Assembly: GCA_001898825.1 (NCBI GenBank)
Contig: MKVK01000030.1
Location: 23,050-87,049, forward strand
Direction of reading: 5' to 3'
Length of the DNA stretch: 64,000 nt
DNA from: Magnetospirillum sp. 64-120
GTDB lineage: Bacteria > Pseudomonadota > Alphaproteobacteria > Rhodospirillales > Magnetospirillaceae
The notes under the pieces were generated by a model. It worked only from the letters and a program-made list of their open reading frames with translations, ran no database searches and was not told where the DNA came from. Below are positions 49,994-59,017 of the stretch, in pieces. Position 1 is the stretch's first letter. Each line of letters starts with the position of its first letter. Both the position numbers and the translations under genes were made by a program.

Positions 49994-50698
49994 ATGTTCA
50001 ACAAAGCCCTGGATCGTCTTGAGGAAGCGCTGATCGCCTTCCTCATGGCCGCGGCGACGGTCATCATTTTCGTCGCGGTGATGCACCGGTACGCCGCTGG
50101 CGTATCCTTCCTGTACGATTACGTCGGCCATTGGGATTTTTCCTGGGCCCAGGAATTGTGCATCATCATGTTCGTGTGGATGGCCAAGTTCGGCGCCGCT
50201 TACGGCGTGCGCACCGGCATCCATGTGGGCGTCGACGTGCTGATCAACCGCCTGAACGACAAGAACCGCGCCAAGTTCATCGTTTTCGGCCTGCTGGCCG
50301 GCGCCTTGTTCACCGGCACCATCTCGATCCTGGGTGGCACCTTCGTGTGGGAGAACGGCGCCCATTACGGCATCTTCAATTTCTTCGGCGTGGCCCCGGA
50401 AGACCTTTACGAAGGCCCGACCACCCCTGACCTGGAATGGCCGACCTGGATCGTCTATTCGGCCATCCCGCTGGGTTCGGCGCTGATGTGCTTCCGCTTC
50501 CTGCAGGTTTGCGTGTCGTTCCTGAAGTCCGGCGAACTGCCGCACCACGACCACGGCCACGTGGAAGGCCTGGAAGAGGACACCACCGACGAACAGCGCG
50601 CCGCCCAGGACATCAACTGGTTCGAAATGGACGACGGCCTGCATCCCAAGGACATCGCCCATCACGAAGGCGACAAGAACAAGGAGAAGGGGCAATGA
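49994..50698 (+). CDS. dctQ: TRAP transporter small permease DctQ
   Basis: The 234-residue protein has four membrane helices (AFLMAAATVIIFVAVMHRYA is the first) and the family motif SWAQELCIIMFVWMAKFGAA near residue 55. A cytoplasmic His/acidic C-terminal tail of about 55 residues (LPHHDHGHVEG onward) follows the last helix. I chose the ATG at 49994, with GCGGAG upstream; an ATG at 49979 is an alternative. The stop overlaps dctM as ATGA. Confidence 0.92.
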   Translation: MFNKALDRLEEALIAFLMAAATVIIFVAVMHRYAAGVSFLYDYVGHWDFSWAQELCIIMFVWMAKFGAAYGVRTGIHVGVDVLINRLNDKNRAKFIVFGLLAGALFTGTISILGGTFVWENGAHYGIFNFFGVAPEDLYEGPTTPDLEWPTWIVYSAIPLGSALMCFRFLQVCVSFLKSGELPHHDHGHVEGLEEDTTDEQRAAQDINWFEMDDGLHPKDIAHHEGDKNKEKGQ

Positions 50699-51978
50699 GC
50701 GCCTTCGTTATTTTCAGCCTGTTGCTGGTGCTGATGCTGACCGGCATGCCCATCTCGATCTCGCTGGGCCTGACCGTTCTGACCTTCCTGTTCACCATGA
50801 CCAACGTGCCCATCGAATCGGTGGCGCTGAAGCTGTTCACCGGCATCGAGAAGTTCGAGATCATGGCGATCCCGTTCTTCATCCTGGCCGGCAACTTCCT
50901 GACCCATGGCGGCGTCGCCAGACGCATGATCAATTTCGCCACCGCCATGGTGGGGCATTGGCATGGCGGCCTGGGTCTGGCCGGCGTCATCGCCTGCGCC
51001 CTGTTCGCCGCCGTGTCCGGTTCGTCGCCCGCCACCGTGGTGGCCATCGGCTCGGTGATCCTGCCCGCCATGGTCAAGCAGGGCTTCCCCCGCCAGTTCG
51101 GCGCCGGCGTCATCACCACCTCGGGCGCGCTCGGCATCCTGATCCCGCCGTCCATCGTCATGGTCATGTACGCGGTGGCCACCAATTCCTCGGTGGGCGC
51201 CCTGTTCATGGCCGGCGTCATCCCCGGCCTGCTGCTGGCCTCGACGCTTGGCGGCGTCACCTGGTACCGCGCCTGGAAGAACGGCTATCCCCGCATGCCC
51301 AAGGCCAGCTGGGGCGAACGGCTGCGCACCTTCAAGGAAGCGTCGTGGGGCCTGATGCTGATCGTCGTGGTCATCGGCGGCATCTACACCGGCGTCTTCA
51401 CCCCCACCGAAGCCGCCGCCATGAGCGCCGTCTACGCCTTCTTCGTCGCCGTGTTCATCTACAAGGACATGCCGCTGAAGGGCGTGCCCAAGATCTTGCT
51501 GTCCTCGGCGTCCATGTCGGCCATGCTGCTGTACATCATCACCAACGCGGTGCTGTTCAGCTTCGTTCTGACCAACGAAAACATCCCGCAAGCCATCGCC
51601 GATTGGATCGTCGGCAAGGAACTGGGCATCATCGCCTTCCTGCTGGTGACCAACGTGCTGTTGCTGGCCGCCGGCAACTTCATGGAACCCAGCTCGATCG
51701 TGCTGATCATGGCCCCGATCCTGTTCCCGGTGGCCATGAAGCTGGGCATCGACCCCATCCATTTCGGCATCCTGATCGTCGTCAACATGGAAGTGGGCAT
51801 GTGCCACCCGCCGGTGGGCCTGAACCTGTACGTGGCGTCGGGCATCACCAAGATGGGCATCACCGAGCTGACGGTCGCCGTCATGCCCTGGTTGATGGCC
51901 ATGCTGGCCTTCCTGGTGCTGGTCACCTACGTGCCGGCGGTGTCGCTGTGGCTGCCCAAGACCCTGGGCATGATGTAG
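50695..51978 (+). CDS. dctM: TRAP transporter large permease DctM
   Basis: The 427-residue protein is the ion-coupled elevator-type channel subunit with about 12 helices. Motifs include FKPGG-free family blocks such as IPFFILAGNFLTHGGVARRM, ALFAAVSGSSPATVVAIGSV, GALGILIPPSIVMVMYAVAT and GMCHPPVGLNLYVASGI. The start overlaps dctQ. A clear terminator follows. Together with dctP and dctQ it makes the complete dicarboxylate importer. Confidence 0.95.
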   Translation: MSAFVIFSLLLVLMLTGMPISISLGLTVLTFLFTMTNVPIESVALKLFTGIEKFEIMAIPFFILAGNFLTHGGVARRMINFATAMVGHWHGGLGLAGVIACALFAAVSGSSPATVVAIGSVILPAMVKQGFPRQFGAGVITTSGALGILIPPSIVMVMYAVATNSSVGALFMAGVIPGLLLASTLGGVTWYRAWKNGYPRMPKASWGERLRTFKEASWGLMLIVVVIGGIYTGVFTPTEAAAMSAVYAFFVAVFIYKDMPLKGVPKILLSSASMSAMLLYIITNAVLFSFVLTNENIPQAIADWIVGKELGIIAFLLVTNVLLLAAGNFMEPSSIVLIMAPILFPVAMKLGIDPIHFGILIVVNMEVGMCHPPVGLNLYVASGITKMGITELTVAVMPWLMAMLAFLVLVTYVPAVSLWLPKTLGMM

Positions 51979-52004
51979 CGCAAGGCGTCGGCTTTGCGAA
52001 CAAG

Positions 52005-52035
52005 AAGGGCCGGCCCGAAAGGACCGGCCCTTTTT
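52005..52035 (+). terminator. Terminator of dctPQM
   Basis: AAGGGCCGG (52005-52013) pairs with CCGGCCCTT (52024-52032), with five T at 52031-52035. It lies 27 bases after the dctM stop. Confidence 0.9.
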
Positions 52036-52124
52036 CGTTGGTCATACCATCGACTTGCCTGACTGCGCCGCTCGGGTTACGCTTGCTAAAAATAATTCTG
52101 AATAAATCAAATACGGAGGATTTC

Positions 52125-53069
52125 ATGCTGAGACTGATTCCCGCTGTCCTGGTGGCCTGCGGCCTGCTGGCGTCGCTTCCGGCTCGCGCCGAACAATTCG
52201 TCACCGTGCTGACGGGTGGCACCAGCGGTGTCTACTACCCCTTGGGCGTGGCGCTTTCCAACATCTACGGCAAGATTCCCGACGTGAAGGCGTCGGTCCA
52301 GGCGACCAAGGCGTCGGTCGAGAACCTGAACCTGCTGAGCCAGGGCCGTGGCGAGATCGGTTTCAGCTTGGGCGATTCCTTGTCCCAGGCCTGGGCCGGC
52401 AACGAGGAAGTCGGCTTCAAGGCCAAGCTGGACAAGCTGCGCGGCATCGCCGGCATTTATCCGAACTACATCCAGATCGTCGCCTCGGCCGAGTCCGGCA
52501 TCAAGACCCTGGCTGACCTGAAGGGCAAGAAGATCTCGGTGGGCGCTCCCAAGTCGGGCACCGAACTGAACGCGCGGGCCATCTTCGCCGCCGCCGGCAT
52601 GACCTACAAGGACTTCGCCCGCGTCGAATACCTGCCGTTCGGCGAATCGGTGGACCTGATGAAGAACCGCCAGATCGACGCCACCCTGCAATCGGCCGGC
52701 CTGGGCGTCGCCTCGATCCGCGACCTGTCCAACTCGGTGCCCATCGTCATCGTTCCCATCCCCGAAGACGTGGTGGCCAAGGTGGGCGACGACGCCTACA
52801 TCACCGCCACCGTTCCCGCCGGCACCTATGGCGGCCAGACCACCGACGTGCCCACCGCCGCCGTGCAGAACTTCCTGGTCACCCATTCCGGCGTCTCGGA
52901 CCAGTTGGCCTATGACATGACCAAGGGCCTGTTCGAGAACCTGGACCAGCTGCAGGCCGCCCATGCCGCCGCCAAGGCCATCAGCCTGTCGGCCAGTGCC
53001 GCCAAAAGCCCGGTGCCGCTGCATCCCGGCGCCGCCAAGTATTACCGTGAAAAGGGCATCCTGAAGTAA
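52125..53069 (+). CDS. TAXI-family TRAP transporter solute-binding protein
   Basis: The 314-residue periplasmic protein has a signal peptide ending LPARA. TAXI motifs follow: VTVLTGGTSGVYYPLGVALS, NLNLLSQGRGEIGFSLGDSL, VGAPKSGTELNARAI and a YGGQTTDVPT block near residue 245. CGGAGG precedes the ATG. The membrane partner is the fused permease 128 bases downstream. TAXI proteins often bind glutamate, 2-oxoglutarate or other acids, but the ligand here cannot be fixed. Confidence 0.92.
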   Translation: MLRLIPAVLVACGLLASLPARAEQFVTVLTGGTSGVYYPLGVALSNIYGKIPDVKASVQATKASVENLNLLSQGRGEIGFSLGDSLSQAWAGNEEVGFKAKLDKLRGIAGIYPNYIQIVASAESGIKTLADLKGKKISVGAPKSGTELNARAIFAAAGMTYKDFARVEYLPFGESVDLMKNRQIDATLQSAGLGVASIRDLSNSVPIVIVPIPEDVVAKVGDDAYITATVPAGTYGGQTTDVPTAAVQNFLVTHSGVSDQLAYDMTKGLFENLDQLQAAHAAAKAISLSASAAKSPVPLHPGAAKYYREKGILK

Positions 53070-53081
53070 CGGCGACCTCTG

Positions 53082-53172
53082 TCCCGTCATGCCCGCGAAA
53101 GCGGGCATCCAGGAGTCGCGACCATAATCTTGCCCGCTTCCCGTCACTTCCGCATTCGCGGGAGTGACGGGA
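53082..53172. repeat. Composite palindromic intergenic element (REP-like)
   Basis: Outer arms TCCCGTCATGCCCGCG (53082-53097) and CGCGGGAGTGACGGGA (53157-53172) pair imperfectly. Inside, ATGCCCGC-GAAA-GCGGGCAT (53089-53108) is a perfect hairpin. The motif with GTCATGCCCGCGAAAGCGGG is a type of dispersed intergenic repeat known in several proteobacteria. It lies between the TAXI binding protein and its permease and may modulate their relative expression. Only one copy is in this window. Confidence 0.6.
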
Positions 53173-53197
53173 AGAATAGGCGGTATCGGGGATTTTC

Positions 53198-55261
53198 ATG
53201 ACCAATTCCACCACTTCGCATCTTGACGACAGCGGCGGCCATGGCTTCTTGCAGGGCTCGGCGGCGAAAGCCGTGTTCTTCGTCGGCATCGCCTTTTCCC
53301 TGTTCCAGGTGTGGACAGCGACCTTCACCCCTTTGTCCACCCAAGTGGTGCGCTCGGTCCATGTGGGTTTCCTGCTGCTGACCGCCTTCCTGCTCTATGG
53401 CATCAACAAGTCCCACGACCGTAGTTCGATCCCCTGGTACGACTGGATCCTGGGGCTGTCGGGTTTCGGCCTGGGCTTTTATCACTGGGTCTTCGAACAC
53501 GACCTGATCTTGCGATCGGGCGACCCCACCACCACCGACCTGACGGTGGGGGTGCTGGTCATCGCTTTGGTGTTCGAGGCGGCGCGCCGCATCATGGGCT
53601 GGGCGCTTCCCATCATCTGCGGGGTGTTCATCCCCTATGCCCTGCTGGGGCCCATGCTGCCGGGGCCCTTGGCCCATCGCGGTTTCGGCTTCGACCAGTT
53701 GATTGACCAATTGTTCCTGGGCACCGAAGGCATCTATGGGACGCCCACCTTCGTGTCCTCGACCTATATTTTCCTGTTCATCCTGTTCGGCGCCTTTTTG
53801 GAACATGCTGGCATGATCCGGCTGTTCAACGACGTGTCGCTGGGGCTGGTGGGCTGGGCCAAGGGCGGGCCGGCCAAGGTCAGCGTCATCTCGTCGGGCT
53901 TCATGGGCACCATCAACGGCTCGGGCGTCGCCAACGTGCTGACCACCGGCCAGTTCACCATTCCGCTGATGACCCGCTTCGGCTATCGCCCGGCCTTCGC
54001 CGGCGCCGTCGAGGCGACGGCGTCCATGGGCGGGCAGATCATGCCCCCGGTGATGGGGGCGGTGGCCTTCATCATGGCGGAAACCATCGGCGTGCCTTAT
54101 TCCGAAATCGCCCTGGCCGCCATCATCCCCGCCGTCCTTTACTACGCCAGCGCGTTTTGGATGGTGCACCTGGAGGCCGGCAAGCGCGGCTTGGTGGGCT
54201 TGCCCAAGTCGGAATGCCCCAGCGCCCTGAAAGCGGTCAAGGAAGGCTGGTACCTGTTCCTGCCGCTGGTCGCCCTGGTCACCTTGCTGTTTTCCGGCTA
54301 CACGCCGCTTTTCGCAGGCGTCATCGGCCTGGGCTGCACGGCGCTGCTGATCGTCGGCCACGCCATGGCCGGCGCCATTCCCAAGAACCTGCTGCGCTGG
54401 GTGTTCTGGCTGGGTCTGGCCCTGGCCGCCGCCGCTTTGCACCGTTTCGGCCTGCGCGCCGAAATCCTGATCGCCTGCCTGGTGCTGGCCGTGGCGCTTC
54501 CGTGCCTGCTGTTTGCCAAGGGGCGCGAAACCCTGAACACCATTTTGGGGTCCATGGCCGACGGCGCCCGCAACGCCGTCGGCGTCGGCGTCGCCTGCGC
54601 CCTGGTCGGCGTGCTGATCGGCGTCACCACGCTCACCGGCATCGCCTCCAGTTTCGCCGGCACCGTGGTGTCGCTGGCCGGGGGCTCTCTGTTGCTGGCG
54701 CTGATCCTGACCATGATCGCCTGCATCGTGCTGGGCACCGGCCTGCCCACCATCCCCAATTACATCATCACCGCCTCCATCGCCGCGCCGGCCCTGTTGC
54801 ACATGGGGGTGCCGCTGATCGTCTCGCACATGTTCGTGTTCTATTTCGGCATCATGGCCGACCTGACCCCGCCGGTGGCCCTGGCGGCGCTGGCCGCCAG
54901 TTCCATCGCCCGAGCCGGTCACATGCAGATCGGCTTCCTGGCCACCCGCATCGCCGCCGCCGGCTATGTGGTGCCGTTCATGGCGGTCTATGACCCGGCC
55001 CTGATGCTGCAAGGCGACCCGTCGGTGATGGCGGTGGCTTATATCGTGGTGAAAGCCCTGCTGGGCATCGCCCTGTGGGGGGGCGCCGCCATCGGCCATT
55101 TCATCACCGACCTGACCTGGCCGGAACGGATCTGGGCCACGGTCGGCGCCGTGCTGTTGGTGGCGGCTTTGCCCATCACCGACGAACTGGGCTTCGCCGT
55201 CGCCGCCGTCTTCATCGGGTGGCAATGGCGTCGTGGCCGTAAAGCCGCGATCGCCGCATGA
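53198..55261 (+). CDS. TAXI TRAP transporter fused permease (DctQ-DctM fusion)
   Basis: The 687-residue protein joins the small and large TRAP permease domains. Residues about 30-180 give four helices of the DctQ-like part. The rest is DctM-like, with GFMGTINGSGVANVLTTGQF, MPPVMGAVAFIMAETIGVPY, TGLPTIPNYIITASIAAPAL and FYFGIMADLTPPVALAALAA. Such 4TM/12TM fusions partner TAXI binding proteins. It overlaps the DUF1850 gene as ATGA. No strong ribosome-binding site precedes the ATG (GGGGATTTTC), so expression may be modest. Confidence 0.93.
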   Translation: MTNSTTSHLDDSGGHGFLQGSAAKAVFFVGIAFSLFQVWTATFTPLSTQVVRSVHVGFLLLTAFLLYGINKSHDRSSIPWYDWILGLSGFGLGFYHWVFEHDLILRSGDPTTTDLTVGVLVIALVFEAARRIMGWALPIICGVFIPYALLGPMLPGPLAHRGFGFDQLIDQLFLGTEGIYGTPTFVSSTYIFLFILFGAFLEHAGMIRLFNDVSLGLVGWAKGGPAKVSVISSGFMGTINGSGVANVLTTGQFTIPLMTRFGYRPAFAGAVEATASMGGQIMPPVMGAVAFIMAETIGVPYSEIALAAIIPAVLYYASAFWMVHLEAGKRGLVGLPKSECPSALKAVKEGWYLFLPLVALVTLLFSGYTPLFAGVIGLGCTALLIVGHAMAGAIPKNLLRWVFWLGLALAAAALHRFGLRAEILIACLVLAVALPCLLFAKGRETLNTILGSMADGARNAVGVGVACALVGVLIGVTTLTGIASSFAGTVVSLAGGSLLLALILTMIACIVLGTGLPTIPNYIITASIAAPALLHMGVPLIVSHMFVFYFGIMADLTPPVALAALAASSIARAGHMQIGFLATRIAAAGYVVPFMAVYDPALMLQGDPSVMAVAYIVVKALLGIALWGGAAIGHFITDLTWPERIWATVGAVLLVAALPITDELGFAVAAVFIGWQWRRGRKAAIAA

Positions 55262-55644
55262 TCAGCCTGTGCCTGGCGGCGGCCATGTCCGCCGCCGCCA
55301 GCATCCCCATCGCACTGCCCGACGGTCGCTTTTCCCTGCGCTGGATCCATTCCATCGAAAAGGTGGAATGGCAGGAAGACTGGCGGGTCAGCGAAAAAGG
55401 CCTGGAAGTGGTCGAGGCCCGCATCAAGGGCAGCGGCGCCGGCATGGAACCGGCCGACGACGCCATCTTGAAAGACGGCTGGTATGTGTGGCAGCCGCAC
55501 ACCCCGTCCATGGCCAAGGTGATCCTGGGGCGGTCCGGCGTGGTCGCCGACCATCGGATTTGCGTCGGGGGCGACTGCCGGGCGGTCTCGGACTATATTG
55601 GCGGCACCGACGCCATCGTCCTGGAACCCTGTCATGCGCCTTAG
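55258..55644 (+). CDS. DUF1850 family protein linked to the TAXI transporter
   Basis: The 128-residue product has a short N-terminal hydrophobic segment that may be a signal peptide, then DGRFSLRWIHSIEKVEWQED, ARIKGSGAGMEPADDA and DGWYVWQPHT, the pattern of DUF1850. The family occurs almost only beside TAXI TRAP permeases. Two late Cys (CVGGDCRAVSD) could form a disulfide. It may assist substrate handling in the periplasm. It overlaps the permease at its start and the next gene by 11 bases. Confidence 0.85.
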   Translation: MISLCLAAAMSAAASIPIALPDGRFSLRWIHSIEKVEWQEDWRVSEKGLEVVEARIKGSGAGMEPADDAILKDGWYVWQPHTPSMAKVILGRSGVVADHRICVGGDCRAVSDYIGGTDAIVLEPCHAP

Positions 55645-56596
55645 GTCCCTGATCCTTGCCTGTGTGCTGGCCGCTTTTTCCCATCCGTCCGCCGCCGCCG
55701 ACCTGCCGGAACCGACCATGCCCCTGTTGCGCGACCACGCGCTGGTGGGCCGGGTTTGGCTGCCCGGCCAACAGGCCTTCACCAGCCCCGACGAACTGCT
55801 GTCCCTGGCCCGCGAAGCCGACGTGGTGATGCTGGGGGAAACCCATGACAACCAGGACCACCACGCGCTTCAGGCGTGGATGGTGGGGCAGCTGAGCAAA
55901 AGCGGGAAGAAACCGGTGGTCGCCTTCGAAATGATCGACAGCGCCCAGGCCCCCGCGTTAGCCGCCCACTTGGCCGCCCATCCCGCCGACGCCGCCGGAT
56001 TGGGGGCCGCGCTCGGCTGGGAAAAATCGGGCTGGCCCGACTGGGCGGGCAATTACCGCCCCATCGCCCAAGCCGCACTGTCCGGCGGCGCCCGCTTGGC
56101 CGCCGCCAACCTGTCGCGCGACGAGACCAAGACCATCGCCAAGGGCGACATCCCCAAGGCCTGGGCGGGAAAGCTGGGACTGGAAAAGCCGCAAGCCCCG
56201 GATCAGCGCCAAGCCATGGAAGCCGACATCCAGGCCGGCCATTGCCACATGCTGCCCGACCGGGCCCTGCCGGCCATGGTCAGGGTGCAGCGGGCGCGTG
56301 ACGCGGTGATGGCCCATGCGGTGGCGTCGGGGCCGAAATCCATCCTGATCGCCGGGACCGGCCACGTGCGCAAGGATCTGGCCGCCCCCCGCCACTTGGC
56401 AGAAATGGCGCCCGGACGCAAAGTGCTGAGCATCGCCTTGCTGGAAGTGCAAAAGGATAAGGCCGACCCCAGCGCCTATGCCGAAGCCTTCGACGCCGAC
56501 ACCTTGCCCTTTGACGCGGTGTGGTTCACCGCCCACGCCGAACGCCCCGACCCGTGCGAGGCGTTCAGGAAGCACATGGAACAGAAAAAGGGCTGA
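55634..56596 (+). CDS. ChaN/Tiki-superfamily haem-binding-type exported protein
   Basis: The 320-residue protein has a signal peptide ending SAAA, without a lipobox. ChaN-family motifs follow: ADVVMLGETHDNQDHHALQA near residue 65 (the GExHxxxxxH pattern), VAFEMIDSAQ, GWPDWAGNYRPIAQAA and ILIAGTGHVRKD near residue 240. ChaN of Campylobacter is an iron-regulated haem-binding lipoprotein, and the wider fold includes Tiki proteases. It is translationally overlapped with DUF1850, an unusual neighbour. Its stop abuts that of the convergent uncharacterised gene. Confidence 0.82.
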   Translation: MRLRSLILACVLAAFSHPSAAADLPEPTMPLLRDHALVGRVWLPGQQAFTSPDELLSLAREADVVMLGETHDNQDHHALQAWMVGQLSKSGKKPVVAFEMIDSAQAPALAAHLAAHPADAAGLGAALGWEKSGWPDWAGNYRPIAQAALSGGARLAAANLSRDETKTIAKGDIPKAWAGKLGLEKPQAPDQRQAMEADIQAGHCHMLPDRALPAMVRVQRARDAVMAHAVASGPKSILIAGTGHVRKDLAAPRHLAEMAPGRKVLSIALLEVQKDKADPSAYAEAFDADTLPFDAVWFTAHAERPDPCEAFRKHMEQKKG

Positions 56597-57760
56597 TCAC
56601 AGCCCCTTTTCGAAATCCGCCGGCGAACGCAGATAGGCGTTGAACACGTCGGGCAGGCGACGTTTCAGGTCTTCCAGCGGATCGGCCGGGTCCAGCGGGG
56701 TCTTGGCGACCTTTTCGCAGAACATCTTGATCAGCTTCTTGTTGCCGGGCGGGCCGAAAATCTCGGCAAAGGTCTGCTCGCCCAGCTTTTCCTGCGCCAG
56801 TCCCAGGAAAATGGGAATCTGGTGGAACTGCAGATAGGTGATGATCTGGTTGATGGTCTCGCCCGAGATCATGTGCAGCCAGTCGGCCATCTGTTCCAGA
56901 TCCTTGGCGTTCTGCACTTCCATGGCTTCCAGACGGTCGCAATCGACGCACATTTCCCAGAAGTTCTCGCCCATCTTTTCATAGACGGCACCGTGCAGGA
57001 ACTCGTAGCGGTCCTTGCCCAGGAAGGCGACGCCCTTGGCGGCCAGCGGCTGGGTGTCCAGCATCTCGCGCATCATGGCGTCCGACATGATCTTGCGGGC
57101 CTGATCCATGGAATGGCGGCCGATATCGGCCAGGGCGGCGATGCCTTCGGGGGTGCGAAGCGCGGTGACGCCACGCCCCAATTCGTTGATCAGCTTCAGC
57201 GGCAGTTCAGCGAAATACGGGATCAGCGGCACCTGCCAGTCGAAATCCAGATGGTCCTTGATCGCCACATAGAAGCGGTCGCCCTGGGTCGGGCTGGGCT
57301 TGGGCTGTTCCGCCTCGCTCCACTTGCCGCCCACCAGTTCCTTCAGCTTGTCCAGCAGCCCCTTTTGCGCCGGAGCCGCCACCGCCTTGGCCGCCGCCGG
57401 ATCGGGCGCCCAGCGCTTTTCCGCATAGGCCTTGGTGCCCGAACGCACCACCATGGCGATGATCTGATCCAAGGAACGGCCGCAGCGCAGCGGCATGTCG
57501 TCGGTGGTCACCGGATTGCCGGCGATGTCCGTCAGGAATTCCTGAAACTTCTCGCGGCGGGTACGCACCAGCTGCAGGCAGGCGTGCAGCAGGTCGGGCG
57601 TCGACATGATGGTGCCATAGGCGTCGTCATAGGCGGCGAAGGCGGGGACGACCTCCTGCAGACGGGCGACCACCGGCCCCTTGATGGTGCGGATGATCTC
57701 CTTGCGATTCTCAGCATCCTTGTCCACGACCTTGGCCGTGGGCTTACCCTTTTCCGCCAT
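56597..57760 (-). CDS. Uncharacterised conserved-looking cytoplasmic protein, 387 residues
   Basis: I do not recognise a family. The protein starts MAEKGKPTAKVVDKDAENRK, is mostly helical, soluble and lacks a signal peptide. A central linker rich in Pro/Ala/Lys (residues about 120-160) separates two helical parts. Notable stretches are LRCGRSLDQIIAMVV and DWLHMISGETINQIITYLQF; a CVDC motif lies near residue 270. The ATG at 57760 is preceded by AGGG; a GTG at 57796 would add 12 residues. It lies 64 bases downstream of a DUF2336 gene in the same direction. A role linked to that gene is possible. Confidence 0.7.
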   Translation of the reverse strand: MAEKGKPTAKVVDKDAENRKEIIRTIKGPVVARLQEVVPAFAAYDDAYGTIMSTPDLLHACLQLVRTRREKFQEFLTDIAGNPVTTDDMPLRCGRSLDQIIAMVVRSGTKAYAEKRWAPDPAAAKAVAAPAQKGLLDKLKELVGGKWSEAEQPKPSPTQGDRFYVAIKDHLDFDWQVPLIPYFAELPLKLINELGRGVTALRTPEGIAALADIGRHSMDQARKIMSDAMMREMLDTQPLAAKGVAFLGKDRYEFLHGAVYEKMGENFWEMCVDCDRLEAMEVQNAKDLEQMADWLHMISGETINQIITYLQFHQIPIFLGLAQEKLGEQTFAEIFGPPGNKKLIKMFCEKVAKTPLDPADPLEDLKRRLPDVFNAYLRSPADFEKGL

Positions 57761-57824
57761 TCCCTGCCCTATCCCCTGCCGCCCGTGGGCGGACACTTGA
57801 AAGTCCCGGTCCTGTGATGGCCGG

Positions 57825-58940
57825 TCATTCGCTCAGGCTTGAGCCCGGCAACTCGTTCATCTTGGCCAACAGGTATTCCAGGTCGTCGTTTTCGAAGTCA
57901 ACACCCAGATCACCATACTGGGTCAGGATACGTTCGATCATGCGACGCGAAAAGCGCTCGCGGTCATTGGGACCGCCGTCATATTCCATTTCATAGGAAA
58001 CGTCGATGGCGGCCCGCATGGCGGCATAGAACGCCTTGGGCAGGCCGGCCTTGTCGAAAAGCGCCTCGAAACCGCGCTTGCCGCCGTCATGGATCAGGGT
58101 GCGGGCGTTTTCCAGCTTGATGCGGGCCAGCTTGGCCATGGCCGCCTCGAAGAAGGTCATGTCGCCCATGCACACGGCGCGCAGGATGATGGACGGCGTC
58201 AGGCGGGCGTTGCGGTACAGGTGGTCCACCAGCTTCAGCACGTCGGTGTCGGCCTCGGCCAGCCCCAGCACAGCCAGTTCGCGGGCGTGCAACAACAGGT
58301 TGGTGGCGGTTTCCGGGGTCATGTCGGGGCGCGCCATCAGCGCCTGACGCAGATTTTCCGAAACCCGGGTCATCAGACGCTCGGCCACCGTCACCGGCAG
58401 GTTGCGCCGCCCGATCAGCGGCTTGCCCACCACGTCGGACGTGCCGAATTCGTCGGCGACCCGACGCAGGGTGTCCTCGGCGATCTCGGCGCCTTCGTTG
58501 CCCACCAAGGTGGCGACCACGTCCTCGTTGCGGGTGTCCACCAAGGCGTCGGCAAGGCCGGCCGAAACATGAGCCCGCTTGGCCACCGCCACCTGCTTCT
58601 CGGCGCTTTGGCTTCTGACGATCTCGATCAGGTCTTCGTCGGTAAGGACTTCCGAGAATTGCAAAATGGGCAGCGACACCGATTCCACGTCACGGGCCAA
58701 GCTGGCCGCCACGTCGTGGGGAACGGTGGGATTTTCCTTCAACTGCCGCGACAGCGCTTCGCGCACGCGCACTTCGGCGTCCTTGACCATCAGGCGAAAG
58801 ATGTCTTCCGCCAACTTGCGCTGCTGGGCGCTCAGGCTGGGATGCTGGCCGGCGATCTTTTCGGCGATTTCGGCGCGGATATCGGCCGATGGGTTGGCCA
58901 ACAGCTTCGCGACGTCTTCCTCATTCAGCGTGTCATCCAC
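57825..58940 (-). CDS. DUF2336 family protein
   Basis: The 371-residue protein is made of HEAT-like helical repeats: DDTLNEEDVAKLLANPSADI, IRAEIAEKIAGQHPSLSAQQ, VLTDEDLIEIVRSQSAEKQV and later PSIILRAVCMGDMTFFEAAM. DUF2336 is abundant in alphaproteobacteria and is related to regulators of c-di-GMP or stress signalling in a few cases, but has no general function. No enzyme motifs, signal peptide or membrane segment are seen. It is probably the first gene of a two-gene unit. Confidence 0.85.
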   Translation of the reverse strand: MDDTLNEEDVAKLLANPSADIRAEIAEKIAGQHPSLSAQQRKLAEDIFRLMVKDAEVRVREALSRQLKENPTVPHDVAASLARDVESVSLPILQFSEVLTDEDLIEIVRSQSAEKQVAVAKRAHVSAGLADALVDTRNEDVVATLVGNEGAEIAEDTLRRVADEFGTSDVVGKPLIGRRNLPVTVAERLMTRVSENLRQALMARPDMTPETATNLLLHARELAVLGLAEADTDVLKLVDHLYRNARLTPSIILRAVCMGDMTFFEAAMAKLARIKLENARTLIHDGGKRGFEALFDKAGLPKAFYAAMRAAIDVSYEMEYDGGPNDRERFSRRMIERILTQYGDLGVDFENDDLEYLLAKMNELPGSSLSE

Positions 58941-59017
58941 TGCGGTATTCTTCCGTTTGTTGGCCCCTTACCGAAGCTTGGGATCATATTATACATGGGT
59001 TACCAAGGCCTGAACAG

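Noticed and set aside
53144-55225. Long minus-strand open frame (693 codons) opposite the TAXI permease
   Set aside because: The permease motifs and the operon context are on the plus strand. The minus frame is dominated by His/Gly/Gln/Asp and starts inside the repeat element.
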